From: Microbacterium pygmaeum
Lineage (GTDB): Bacteria > Actinomycetota > Actinomycetes > Actinomycetales > Microbacteriaceae
Length of the DNA: 64,000 nt
NCBI RefSeq assembly: GCF_900100885.1
Contig: NZ_LT629692.1
Span: 992,001-1,056,000 of the forward strand
Reading direction: 5' to 3'
A model generated the notes under the pieces. That model ran no database searches and was not told the origin of the DNA. It saw only the letters and a list, made by a program, of their open reading frames with translations. Shown in pieces: positions 33,489-42,346 of this stretch; within the stretch, counting starts at the first letter, position 1, and each line of letters starts with the position of its first letter. Both the position numbers and the translations under genes were made by a program.

Positions 33489-33503
33489 GGGAAAGCGTTT
33501 ACC
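33489..33503. promoter_or_regulatory. LacI-type operator upstream of the DUF993 operon
   Basis: GGGAAAGCGTTTACC, matching the GAAAnCGnTTTC-type consensus, 18 bases before the GTG at 33522. The operon ends in a LacI gene (36798), its most likely ligand-responsive partner. Confidence 0.65.
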
Positions 33504-33521
33504 GAAAGAGAGAAGGACCCC

Positions 33522-34727
33522 GTGACCGACACGACTCTGGCACCGGCGCCCGTCGTTGCAACACCGGATCGCCCGCAGGTGCGCGAGATCGGCATCATCA
33601 TGAACGGGGTGTCGGGTCGCATGGGCTACCGGCAGCATCTGGTGCGCTCGATCCTCGCGATCCGCGACCAGGGCGGCATCGAGCTCAGTGACGGCACGCG
33701 GGTCACGGTCAAGCCGATCCTCGTGGGTCGCAGCGCTGCCAAGCTGGCCGAGCTGGCCGCCAAGCACGACATCGAGGACTACACCACGGACATCGACGCG
33801 GCGCTCGCCGATCCCCGCTGGGAGATCTACGCCGACTTCCTCGTGACCAAGGCGCGGGCATCCGCGCTTCGCAAGGCCATCGCCGCGGGCAAGACGATCT
33901 ACACCGAGAAGCCGACCGCCGAGTCGGTCGAAGAGGCGCTGGAGCTGGCGAACCTCGCCGCCGCGGCCGGGGTGAAGACCGGTGTCGTCCACGACAAGCT
34001 GTACCTGCCGGGCCTCCAGAAGCTCAAGCGCCTCATCGAGTCCGGCTTCTTCGGGCGGATCCTCTCCGTGCGCGGCGAGTTCGGCTACTGGGTGTTCGAG
34101 GGCGACTGGCAGCCCGCGCAGCGTCCCAGCTGGAACTACCGCGCCGAGGACGGCGGCGGCATCATCGTCGACATGTTCCCGCACTGGAACTACGTCCTGG
34201 AGAACCTGTTCGGCAAGGTCGAGACGGTCTACGCCCAGGCATCCACCCACATTCCGACCCGCTGGGACGAGAACGGCGAGCCGTACCAGGCCACCGCCGA
34301 AGACGCCGCGTACGGCATCTTCGAGCTCGAGGGCGGCGCGATCGCGCAGATCAACTCCAGCTGGACCGTCCGCGTGAACCGCGACGAGCTGGTCGAGTTC
34401 CACGTCGACGGCACACACGGCTCGGCCGTGGTCGGACTGTTCGGCGCGAAGATCCAGCACCGCAACGCCACACCGAAGCCGGTGTGGAACCCCGACCTCG
34501 CCGACGGCCACGACTACGACGCCGACTGGGCCGATGTGCCCACGAACGACGTGTTCCAGAACGGCTTCCGCCAGCAGTGGGAGGAATTCTTGACGTCATA
34601 CGTGCAGGAGACCCCCTACGAGTTCGACCTGCTCTCGGGCGCGCGTGGCGTGCTGCTGGCCGAGGCAGGCCTCCGCTCCAGCCGTGAGGGTCGCAAGATC
34701 GAGCTCTCCGCACTCGCGCTGGGCTGA
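33522..34727 (+). CDS. Gfo/Idh/MocA-family dehydrogenase in the DUF993 operon
   Basis: A 401-residue dehydrogenase. The Rossmann start is REIGIIMNGVSGRMGYRQHL, an unusual GVSGRMG in place of GxGxxG, as in a distinct clade. The EKP segment is IYTEKPTAESVEEALELA and the substrate part contains HDKLYLPGLQKLKRLIESGF and GGGIIVDMFPHWNYV. Start GTG 33522 lies after AAGGACCCC. It stands at the head of an operon with DUF993 and a sugar isomerase/epimerase; this trio appears together in other actinobacteria as far as I recall, and the pathway has not been assigned. It probably oxidises a sugar derivative whose product the next two enzymes rearrange and cleave. Confidence 0.82.
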   Translation: MTDTTLAPAPVVATPDRPQVREIGIIMNGVSGRMGYRQHLVRSILAIRDQGGIELSDGTRVTVKPILVGRSAAKLAELAAKHDIEDYTTDIDAALADPRWEIYADFLVTKARASALRKAIAAGKTIYTEKPTAESVEEALELANLAAAAGVKTGVVHDKLYLPGLQKLKRLIESGFFGRILSVRGEFGYWVFEGDWQPAQRPSWNYRAEDGGGIIVDMFPHWNYVLENLFGKVETVYAQASTHIPTRWDENGEPYQATAEDAAYGIFELEGGAIAQINSSWTVRVNRDELVEFHVDGTHGSAVVGLFGAKIQHRNATPKPVWNPDLADGHDYDADWADVPTNDVFQNGFRQQWEEFLTSYVQETPYEFDLLSGARGVLLAEAGLRSSREGRKIELSALALG

Positions 34728-34730
34728 TCT

Positions 34731-35921
34731 GTGGCCGATCTCACACTCCTCTCGCCGGACGGCGCGACCTCCTCCGTCGAGCTCGTCGAGGCGGCCGGCT
34801 ACGCCAAACCCACCGCTGCGCTGCGCAGTCGTGTGGCGTACGCCGCGGCGCACGTCGTGCCGCAGACCTGGGCCGACAACACGCCGGGCAGGCCCGCCGA
34901 GGTCGACTGGGATGCCACGCTGGATTTCCGCCGTGCCGTGTACTCGTGGGGACTCGGTGTCGCCGACGCCATGGACACCGCACAGCGAAACATGGGACTG
35001 GATGCCGCGGCGACTCGCGAGCTCATCTCGCGTTCGGCCCAGGTCGCCCGCGAGGAGGGCGGTTCGGTGGTGGTCGGCGTGAACACCGATCACCTCGAGG
35101 ACGACTTCGTCTCGATCGACGCCGTCATCGACGCGTATAAGGAGCAGCTGCACTTCACCGAGGAGCAGGGTGCCGGTCCGGTCCTGATGGCCTCGCGCCA
35201 TCTCGCCCGTGCAGCCGACAGCGCCGAGGACTACCGCAGGGTCTACCGTGAGGTGCTCGCCAGCGCCACCACCCCTGTCGTGCTGCACTGGCTCGGAACG
35301 GCGTTCGACCCGATGCTCGCCGGCTACTTCGGCAACACGGACTGGCGGGCTGCCGCGGATGTGCTGCTGGAGATCATCGCGGAAGATCCCTCGAAGGTCT
35401 CGGGCGTGAAGATGAGCCTGCTGGATGCGGCGTCCGAAGTGTCCGTGCGGGAACGCCTGCCGGAGGGCGTCCGGATGTTCACCGGCGACGACTTCAACTA
35501 CGTCGGGCTGATCGGCGGCGACACGGTCGACGCGTCCACCGGCTCGGCAACCGGGAAGGGCCACTCCGACGCGCTGCTGGGCGCGTTCGCGGCGATCACC
35601 CCCGTTGCATCCGCCGCCATCCAGGCCCTCGATGCCGGCGACCCCGCGCGGTATCTGGAGATCCTCGGCCCGACCGAGGAGCTCAGCCGGCAGGTCTTCG
35701 CCGCTCCGACGTTCTACTACAAGACCGGCGTCGCCTTCCTGTCGTGGCTCAACGGCCACCAGAGCGCGTTCCAGATGGTCGGGGGCCTGCACTCCGCGCG
35801 GAGCCTGCCGCACCTGTCGCGCATCGTCGAGCTGGCCAATGCGTCGCGCGCACTGGAGCAGCCGGAACTCGCCGCGGAGCGCTGGCACGGCATGCTGCGG
35901 CTGAACGGCGTCGACGCGTGA
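34731..35921 (+). CDS. DUF993 protein, DapA-like TIM barrel
   Basis: A 396-residue protein matching DUF993, related to dihydrodipicolinate synthase barrels. Recognisable blocks are AYAAAHVVPQTWADNTPG, RAVYSWGLGVADAMDTAQRN, VVVGVNTDHL, TPVVLHWLGTAFDPMLAGYF, SGVKMSLLDAASEV and FTGDDFNYVGLIGGD. The Lys in SGVKMS is the likely Schiff-base residue, which would make it a class I aldolase or dehydratase. It starts three bases after the dehydrogenase stop and overlaps the isomerase start by four bases. Activity unknown. Confidence 0.75.
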   Translation: MADLTLLSPDGATSSVELVEAAGYAKPTAALRSRVAYAAAHVVPQTWADNTPGRPAEVDWDATLDFRRAVYSWGLGVADAMDTAQRNMGLDAAATRELISRSAQVAREEGGSVVVGVNTDHLEDDFVSIDAVIDAYKEQLHFTEEQGAGPVLMASRHLARAADSAEDYRRVYREVLASATTPVVLHWLGTAFDPMLAGYFGNTDWRAAADVLLEIIAEDPSKVSGVKMSLLDAASEVSVRERLPEGVRMFTGDDFNYVGLIGGDTVDASTGSATGKGHSDALLGAFAAITPVASAAIQALDAGDPARYLEILGPTEELSRQVFAAPTFYYKTGVAFLSWLNGHQSAFQMVGGLHSARSLPHLSRIVELANASRALEQPELAAERWHGMLRLNGVDA

Positions 35922-36787
35922 CGGTCGACCCGCGCCTGTCGATCAACCAGGCGACCATCAAGTACGCCGACCTGGCCGCGGCGCTGCGCGTGACGGCCGA
36001 AGCAGGCGTGCAGGCGATCGGCCTCTGGCGCGAACCGGTGGCCGAGGTGGGGCTCGCGACGGCCGCCTCGATGCTGACCGACTCGGGGCTCAGGTTCACC
36101 ACGCACTGCCGCGGCGGGTTCTTCACCATGCCGGAGGGCCCGGCGCGGCGCGCCTCGATCGACGACAACCGCGTCGCGATCGAAGAGGCCGCGACGCTCG
36201 CCGCAGCCGGAGCGCCCGGCTCGACGGCGATCCTCGTGCTGGTCGCCGGCGGTCTGCCGGAGGGCTCGCGAGATCTCGTCGGTGCGCGCGAACGCGTGCG
36301 CGACGCGATCGGCGAGCTGGTTCCGGATGCCGCGGCCGCCGGCGTCACGCTGGCGATCGAGCCCCTGCATCCGATGTACGTCTCCGATCGCGCCGTGGTA
36401 TCCACCCTCGGGCAGGCGCTGGACATCGCCGCCGACTTCGACGCGAGCGTCGTCGGGGCGACCGTCGACACGTTCCACGTCTTCTGGGATCCCGACGTGC
36501 TGCCGCAGATCGCCCGCGCGGGACGCGAGGGTCGCATCGCGACCTACCAGGTGTGCGACTGGCGAACCCCGCTGCCCGCGGATGTGCTGCTGTCCCGCCA
36601 CTACCCGGGCGACGGCGTCATCGACTTCGCGTCACTCACCGAGGCGGTCGAGGCCACCGGGTACTCCGGCGACATCGAGGTGGAGATCTTCAACCAGGAC
36701 ATCTGGGACACCGACCCGCTGACCGTGGTGGAGCGCACGGCGGCCGCGTTCGGCACGTCCGTCAGCATGCACCTGCGTCGGCCGTAG
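35918..36787 (+). CDS. Sugar phosphate isomerase/epimerase family (IolE/IolI-like) TIM barrel
   Basis: A 289-residue AP-endonuclease-2-fold protein. It begins RLSINQATIKYADLAAALRV; metal-site residues lie in VTLAIEPLHPMYV (Glu), GATVDTFHVFWDP (Asp and His) and GDIEVEIFNQDIW (final Glu). Family members isomerise, epimerise or dehydrate keto-sugars and keto-inositols. Start GTG 35918 overlaps the DUF993 stop, so the two are translationally coupled. Confidence 0.82.
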   Translation: MTVDPRLSINQATIKYADLAAALRVTAEAGVQAIGLWREPVAEVGLATAASMLTDSGLRFTTHCRGGFFTMPEGPARRASIDDNRVAIEEAATLAAAGAPGSTAILVLVAGGLPEGSRDLVGARERVRDAIGELVPDAAAAGVTLAIEPLHPMYVSDRAVVSTLGQALDIAADFDASVVGATVDTFHVFWDPDVLPQIARAGREGRIATYQVCDWRTPLPADVLLSRHYPGDGVIDFASLTEAVEATGYSGDIEVEIFNQDIWDTDPLTVVERTAAAFGTSVSMHLRRP

Positions 36788-36797
36788 ACTCTGCCCC

Positions 36798-37820
36798 GTG
36801 AGCGAGACGACGGCGCCGGCGCGGACGACGGCCACCCTGCACGATGTGGCGCGCGAAGCGGGCGTCTCCCTGGCCACCGCGTCCAGGGTGCTCAACGGTT
36901 CGGCCCGCAAGGTCGCTGAAAGCTATCGCGAGCGCGTCGAGGCGGCCGCCGCCCAGTTGGGCTACACCGCAAACCTCTCCGCGCAGGCCACCGCGCGCGG
37001 CACCTCGGCGATCGTCGCCCTCCTGGTCGCCGACATCGCCGACCCGTACTTCGGTCAGCTGGCCTCCGGAGTGGCGCGCGGCGCCGATGATGCGGGGCTC
37101 GTCGTGACCATCGCGATCACCGAGCGTGATCCGGAGCGCGAAACACGGCTCGTGCGGGCGCTGCGCGGTCAGCGGCCGCGCGCGCTGATCCTCGCCGCGT
37201 CGCGCAGCGACGACTCGTCCGCGCCTGCGCTCCAGCAGGAGCTCACCGCGCTCGCCGGAGCAGGGGGACGCATCGTCGCGCTCGGGCCCGGCGCCGGTGA
37301 TGTGCGCAGCGTGCTGATCGACAACCACGGCGGGGCGCGTGCCCTGGGTGCGGCGCTGGCGGCTCGGGGATACTCCGAGGCGATCATCCTCGGCGCGCCC
37401 GACGGCGTGCGCACGTCCGACGATCGCATCGCCGGGTTCATCGAGGGATTCGGTCCCGTCTCGCGCATCTACCGCAACGGGTTCAGCCGCGAGGGCGGTC
37501 AGCGGCTCATGCGGGATGCGCTGGCCGACGGCATCCCGACCGGCTCGCTCGTCTTCGCCATCAGCGACGTCGTCGCGGTCGGCGCGATGTCGGTCGTGCG
37601 CGACGCGGGACGATCGGTCGGTGCCGACATCGCCCTTGCGGGCTTCGACGACATCCCGGCCAGCCGTGACATGACCCCATCGCTGACCACTGTGCGCGTG
37701 CCGCTCGAAGAGGTCGGCTACCAGGCGCTGCAGGCGGCGATCGACGACGAGTGGCGACAGGATGATGCGGCGATGGCCCTCGAGGTCCAGCTGCGCGACA
37801 GCACTCCCGGGCGCGTGTGA
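36798..37820 (+). CDS. LacI-family transcriptional regulator
   Basis: A 340-residue LacI-type repressor. The HTH is TLHDVAREAGVSLATASRVL (about 15-34). The sensor domain has IVALLVADIADPYFGQLASG and ADIALAGFDDIPASRDMTPS. It is encoded ten bases after the isomerase gene and has a TAGACT hexamer (36785-36790) seven bases before its GTG, so it can be transcribed alone or with the operon. It probably represses the DUF993 operon through the operator at 33489. Confidence 0.88.
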   Translation: MSETTAPARTTATLHDVAREAGVSLATASRVLNGSARKVAESYRERVEAAAAQLGYTANLSAQATARGTSAIVALLVADIADPYFGQLASGVARGADDAGLVVTIAITERDPERETRLVRALRGQRPRALILAASRSDDSSAPALQQELTALAGAGGRIVALGPGAGDVRSVLIDNHGGARALGAALAARGYSEAIILGAPDGVRTSDDRIAGFIEGFGPVSRIYRNGFSREGGQRLMRDALADGIPTGSLVFAISDVVAVGAMSVVRDAGRSVGADIALAGFDDIPASRDMTPSLTTVRVPLEEVGYQALQAAIDDEWRQDDAAMALEVQLRDSTPGRV

Positions 37821-37845
37821 GCTGACTTCCTCCGCCCGGATCCGC

Positions 37846-39873
37846 GTGACGCGGCCGTCTCCCGCCGCGCCGTTCCCGGGCGTCGGCGACGGAGTGGTCG
37901 CGTCCACCACGCGCGCGCTCACCCGCGACGGCGCCCCGATCTTCCCGGTGTCGGGTGAGATCCACTACAGCCGGGTGCCGAGCCGGCACTGGGACGACGT
38001 GCTCGGGCGCGCCTGCGCGGGTGGTCTGACGCACGTGTCCAGCTACGTCATCTGGACGCACCACGAGCCGGTCCAGGGTGCGCCGTCGTTCGACGCGGAC
38101 CTCGACCTCAGACGGTTCGTCGACCGTGCCCGCTCGCTCGGACTGGAGATCATCCTGCGCATCGGGCCCTACGCCCACGCGGAGGTGCGTCACGGCGGGC
38201 TTCCCGACTGGCTCGTGCACTCCGGCATCCCGGTGCGCACCAACGATCCCCGCTACCTCGCCGAGGTCGAACGCTGGTACACCGCGCTCGCGACGCAGCT
38301 CACCGGAGTGCCGCTCTTCGCGATCCAGGTCGACAACGAGCTCTACGACAGACCTGAGCACCTGTCGGCGCTGCGGGCGATCGCGGAGCGCGTGGGGCTC
38401 ACGGCGCCGCTGTGGACGGCGACCGCATGGGGAGGTGCTCGCCTGCCGGCGGGCGTGCTGCCTTCGTACGGCGGCTACTCGGACTCCTTCTGGATCGAGG
38501 CATCCGACGGGCGGGACGAACGCAGTCTCGGCAACTTCCAGATCTCGCCTCGGCGCGACGACGACGGCATCGGCGCCGACCACCGCGAGGGTGCAGCGCC
38601 CGGTGCGGAGCCGTCGCCGGCGCACCCGTTCGCCACCTGCGAGTTGGGCGTCGGCATGGTGGCGGCCTACCACCGCCGACCGGCGGTGGCGGCATCCGAT
38701 GTGGAGACCCTCGCACTGGCCAAGCTCGCCTCCGGAAGCGTGTGGCAGGGGTACTACATGTACGCCGACGGCCGGAATCCCCGGCGCTTCGTGCAGGAGG
38801 CGCAGGCCGTAGGCGCGCCGAACGACTTCGCCGAGCTCGGCTACGACTTCGGGGCACCGCTGAGTGTGGACGGCGCACCGCGCGAGAGCTGGTTCCGGTT
38901 GCGTCGGCAGCATCTGTTCCTGCAGCGCTGGGGACCAGCGTTGGCCGACATGCCCGCGACGTTCCCCGACGACGCCGCGGATCATCCCGACACGACCAGG
39001 CTGCGCTGGTCGACACGCTCGGACGGGTCGTCCGGTTTCGTATTCGTCGTGAACCACCAGCCGCACACCGAGATGCCGGATCATACGGGTGTCACGTTCA
39101 CGATCGAGCGTCCGGATGGGATCCTGCGCTTCCCCGCCGTCGACATCCCCTCCGGGGCGGCGTTCGTCTGGCCGTTCGGTCTTCCGATCGGCGCGCAGCC
39201 GGGAGCGGTGGTCCTCGCCTGGGCGACGGCGCAGCCGACGACCGAAGTCCTCTGGGGCGGGCTGCCGCTCCTGGTGCTGACCGAGACCAATGGGATCCCC
39301 TTCGCGTTCGAGACCGACGCCGAGGCATCGGCGGTCGAGGGTGAGGGGCCGGGGCGATGGTGGGAACTGCGCCGCGCGGGAGCGACCCTGGCGCGGATGC
39401 TGGTGCTCAGCGACGCCGAGGGGCTGTCGCTCGACGTCGTCGACGGCCGGCTCGTCTTCGACGGGCAGCCGACCGTTGCGGAGACGTCGATCTCGTCGTG
39501 GCGCCTCGCTCGTCAGGCCGGTCCGCCGCCGCCGGGCCCGGTGAGCGCGGGCGGCCGGGCGGCTGTCCCGCTGGACTGGAGCGAGGCCGCCATCATCGAC
39601 CTCGAGCTGACCGAGACGACGGGCACCGTCGTGATCGACTGGATCGGCGACGTCGCCCGCGCCTGGGACGGCGACCGCCTTGTCTCGGACGCGCTGTGGA
39701 ACGGGCGGGAGTGGCGTATCACCGCGCCCGAGCGGGCGGGCGCGACGTCGTTGCGTGTCGAGGTCCTTCCGGCGCCGCCTGCGGCGCCCGTCTCCTTCGG
39801 CGTCGCGCCGTCGCCGGGTGCTGCCGTGGTCGCGGTGCGCCTGGCTCGAGCCGATGGGGCTCCCCGGGTCTGA
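37846..39873 (+). CDS. Beta-galactosidase, GH35 family
   Basis: A 675-residue GH35-type enzyme. Family blocks are FPVSGEIHYSRVPSRHWDDV, VSSYVIWTHHEPVQG and ILRIGPYAHAEVRHGGLPDW. The acid/base is E165 in FAIQVDNELYD and the nucleophile E266 in FATCELGVGM. Beta-sandwich domains follow. There is no secretion signal, so substrates are imported galactosides. GTG 37846 is the first in-frame start compatible with the family. It adds a second, unrelated beta-galactosidase to the island, which points to several galactosidic linkages being used. Confidence 0.85.
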   Translation: MTRPSPAAPFPGVGDGVVASTTRALTRDGAPIFPVSGEIHYSRVPSRHWDDVLGRACAGGLTHVSSYVIWTHHEPVQGAPSFDADLDLRRFVDRARSLGLEIILRIGPYAHAEVRHGGLPDWLVHSGIPVRTNDPRYLAEVERWYTALATQLTGVPLFAIQVDNELYDRPEHLSALRAIAERVGLTAPLWTATAWGGARLPAGVLPSYGGYSDSFWIEASDGRDERSLGNFQISPRRDDDGIGADHREGAAPGAEPSPAHPFATCELGVGMVAAYHRRPAVAASDVETLALAKLASGSVWQGYYMYADGRNPRRFVQEAQAVGAPNDFAELGYDFGAPLSVDGAPRESWFRLRRQHLFLQRWGPALADMPATFPDDAADHPDTTRLRWSTRSDGSSGFVFVVNHQPHTEMPDHTGVTFTIERPDGILRFPAVDIPSGAAFVWPFGLPIGAQPGAVVLAWATAQPTTEVLWGGLPLLVLTETNGIPFAFETDAEASAVEGEGPGRWWELRRAGATLARMLVLSDAEGLSLDVVDGRLVFDGQPTVAETSISSWRLARQAGPPPPGPVSAGGRAAVPLDWSEAAIIDLELTETTGTVVIDWIGDVARAWDGDRLVSDALWNGREWRITAPERAGATSLRVEVLPAPPAAPVSFGVAPSPGAAVVAVRLARADGAPRV

Positions 39874-39911
39874 GGCCGACGGCCTCGTTGCGCCGCCGAG
39901 CGCACCGTCGA

Positions 39912-39970
39912 ATCGTCCAGGCTTGTCACGGCATCCGCCATGTCCGCATGGCTCTGCCTCGACGTAGCCT
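39912..39970 (+). promoter_or_regulatory. Probable AraC-regulated promoter of the third binding-protein gene
   Basis: Two half-sites, ATCGTCCAGG (39912-39921) and ATCCGCCATG (39933-39942), lie 21 bp apart. A -10-like TAGCCT (39965-39970) starts 23 bp after the second. The same arrangement with the same spacings occurs at 44101-44159 ahead of the DUF5107 gene. An AraC-family gene lies between the two targets. Confidence 0.65.
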
Positions 39971-40024
39971 CGGGGCGCACCATCCGAAACCCCGGTCTCC
40001 GCACCGCATTGCAAGGGAGCAAGA

Positions 40025-41356
40025 ATGTCCACAACCGCACGGAGGAGTCACGGCAGAGCCGCGCTTCTGGTCGCCGCAGGTCTGACCTCGGCGCTCGTCC
40101 TTGCCGGCTGCAGCAACGCCGGCGGTGACGCCGCGCCCGCCGACGACGAGCCCGTCGAGATCACCTTCCAGTCCTGGGTCCCGAACATCGACCGCGCCGT
40201 CGACGCGTTCAACGAATCGCACGAAGACGTCCAGGTGACGCTCGAGACGATCACCGCAGGACCCGACGGCGGGTACGCCAAGATGCTCTCGGCCGTGCAG
40301 GCCGGCAACCCGGCCGATGTCGTTCAGCTCGGCTATGACGCGATTCCCGACTTCCTCATCAACGACGCGCTCGAGGACATCTCCGCCTACACGACCGACT
40401 CGGCCGACCTGTTCGTGCCGTGGCAGTGGGAGACGGGCGTCTTCGGCGACGGTGTCTACGCCGTCCCGCAGGCATCCGGTCCCCTCGGGCAGTTCTATCG
40501 GAAGGACATCTTCGATTCCCTCGGCATCGCGTACCCCGAGACCTGGGCGGACTTCTACGAGGCCGCGAAGGTCATCCGCGCCTCCGACCCGAATCGCTAC
40601 ATCGCCGCGTTCGCCTTCAACCAGGCGCCGTGGATGATCGGGCTCGCCCAGCAGGGCGGAGCGAACTGGTTCGCCGCCGAGGGTGACGCGTGGAGCGTCG
40701 ACATCGACGGAGAGGCGACGATGAACGTGGCCGACTTCTGGCAGAAGCTCATCGACGAGGACCTGGTCAAGATCGAGGCCGACTTCTCCAGTGAATGGAA
40801 CGCCGACATCCAGAGCGGCAACGTCGTCACCTGGATCTCGGGATCGTGGGCGGATGCCATCCTGCGCGGAACGGCCCCGGATACCGCGGGCAACTGGGCC
40901 GTCGGCGCCATGCCGCAGTGGGCAGCCGGTGAGGACGTCTCGGCGACCTGGGCAGGCGGCTCGGCCAGCGCCGTGCTGAAGGGTTCGGCCAATCCGGAGG
41001 CCGCCGCGGAGTTCGCGCTCTGGCTGAACTCGGATCCGGAGAGCGTCAGCATCCTCACCAACATCGGCGCCGGATGGCCGGCGATCGCCGACACGTCCGA
41101 GATCGCGGTGCTGCAAGAGGACCCCGAAGTGTTCGCGTTCTACGGCGGCCAGGACATCTGGGATGTCTTCGCCGAGTCGGATGCTGCGGTCGACACGACG
41201 TGGAAGTGGCCGCCGCTCTCCTCGACCCTGTTCGCCGCGCTGACCGACAACGTCAAGGCCGCCGTCGATACGGGCACGCCGCTCGCAGACGCCTACGCGA
41301 AGACGCAGACCGACATGGTCGCCGCCCTCGAGGAGCGGGGAATCGCGGTCAACTGA
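40025..41356 (+). CDS. Sugar ABC transporter substrate-binding lipoprotein, copy 3
   Basis: A 443-residue family 1 solute-binding protein. The signal peptide ends in a lipobox LVLAGCSN at about residues 25-32. The mature part starts VEITFQSWVPNIDRAVDAFN and carries the typical GNPADVVQLGYDAIPDFL and WISGSWADAILRG segments. It is only distantly related to the binding proteins at 22763 and 25886. ATG 40025 has AAGGGAGCAAGA upstream. It is followed by a 14-bp stem-loop and two permease genes. Confidence 0.92.
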   Translation: MSTTARRSHGRAALLVAAGLTSALVLAGCSNAGGDAAPADDEPVEITFQSWVPNIDRAVDAFNESHEDVQVTLETITAGPDGGYAKMLSAVQAGNPADVVQLGYDAIPDFLINDALEDISAYTTDSADLFVPWQWETGVFGDGVYAVPQASGPLGQFYRKDIFDSLGIAYPETWADFYEAAKVIRASDPNRYIAAFAFNQAPWMIGLAQQGGANWFAAEGDAWSVDIDGEATMNVADFWQKLIDEDLVKIEADFSSEWNADIQSGNVVTWISGSWADAILRGTAPDTAGNWAVGAMPQWAAGEDVSATWAGGSASAVLKGSANPEAAAEFALWLNSDPESVSILTNIGAGWPAIADTSEIAVLQEDPEVFAFYGGQDIWDVFAESDAAVDTTWKWPPLSSTLFAALTDNVKAAVDTGTPLADAYAKTQTDMVAALEERGIAVN

Positions 41357-41377
41357 CCCGATCTTCCTCCCGACCAT

Positions 41378-41409
41378 GGGGAGGGGCGCACGCCGGTGCG
41401 TCCCTCCCC
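41378..41409 (+). terminator. Stem-loop after binding protein 3
   Basis: 14-bp stem with one G-U pair (41378-41391 with 41396-41409) and a GCCG loop. It lies between the binding-protein and permease genes, in the same position as the hairpins at 24084 and 27198. Confidence 0.7.
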
Positions 41410-41431
41410 GGATCCGACCGAAAGACCCTCC

Positions 41432-42346
41432 GTGACCCTGGCTGTGAAACCTCGCACCCGTCGCCGCACCCCCGCGGCGCTGTGGGTGCTCGTGCTCCCC
41501 TTCGTCGTGATGTTCGTGCTCTTCTTCGTGGCACCCATCGTGTACGCGATCGTCCAGAGTCTGTTCTCCACCCGCAGCAGCGGGCTGGGCTTCGGTCCCC
41601 CCGAGACGACGTTCGTCTTCTTCGACAACTACGCTCGGGCGCTGACCGACCCGGATTTCGTCACGAGCCTCGGGCGTCTGGTGCTGTTCTCGGTGATCCT
41701 GGTGCCGCTCATGGTGGTCACCGCCCTGGGCCTGGCGCTTCTGCTGGATTCCGGCAAGGCCCGCTGGCCGAAGTTCTTCCGGGTCCTGTACTTCGCGCCG
41801 TACGGCGTGCCCGGTGTGGTCGCCACGCTCCTGTGGGGCTTCCTGTACATCCCCGCCACCAGCCCCATCCTCCAAGTCCTCTCTGCGGTCGGCATCCAAT
41901 TCGATCCGCTCTCCAGCGGCAACGTGCTGTTCGCGATCGCGAACATCGCCCTGTGGGGGTTCGCCGGCTACAACATGGTGATCCTCGTCGCTGCGCTCAA
42001 CGCCATCCCCTCCGAGCTGTACGAGGCGGCGCGGATGGACGGGGCTTCTGCGTGGTCGACGGTGTGGCACATCAAGCTCCCGCTCGTTCGCCCGTCGGTG
42101 ATCCTCGTGACGGTCTTCACGATCATCGGCACCCTCCAGCTGTTCGTCGAGCCGCTCGTGCTCCGGCCGCTCACGACCGCGATCAGCTCGACCTTCACCC
42201 CCAATCTCGCCGCCTACAACCAGGCCTTCGCGCAGGGCAACCCGAACCTCGCGGCCGCGATGGCGGTGATCGTCGCAATCCTCGGATTCGTGTTCTCCTT
42301 CGGATTCCTGCGCATCGTGAACCGGAAGGGGAACCGGGCATGGTGA
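41432..42346 (+). CDS. Sugar ABC transporter permease (MalF/UgpA type)
   Basis: A 304-residue permease with six membrane segments (first: ALWVLVLPFVVMFVLFFVAP). The EAA loop is ELYEAARMDGASAWSTVWHI. Start GTG 41432 is used; a farther upstream ATG at 41396 would lie inside the hairpin. The stop overlaps the partner permease start by seven bases. Confidence 0.9.
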   Translation: MTLAVKPRTRRRTPAALWVLVLPFVVMFVLFFVAPIVYAIVQSLFSTRSSGLGFGPPETTFVFFDNYARALTDPDFVTSLGRLVLFSVILVPLMVVTALGLALLLDSGKARWPKFFRVLYFAPYGVPGVVATLLWGFLYIPATSPILQVLSAVGIQFDPLSSGNVLFAIANIALWGFAGYNMVILVAALNAIPSELYEAARMDGASAWSTVWHIKLPLVRPSVILVTVFTIIGTLQLFVEPLVLRPLTTAISSTFTPNLAAYNQAFAQGNPNLAAAMAVIVAILGFVFSFGFLRIVNRKGNRAW

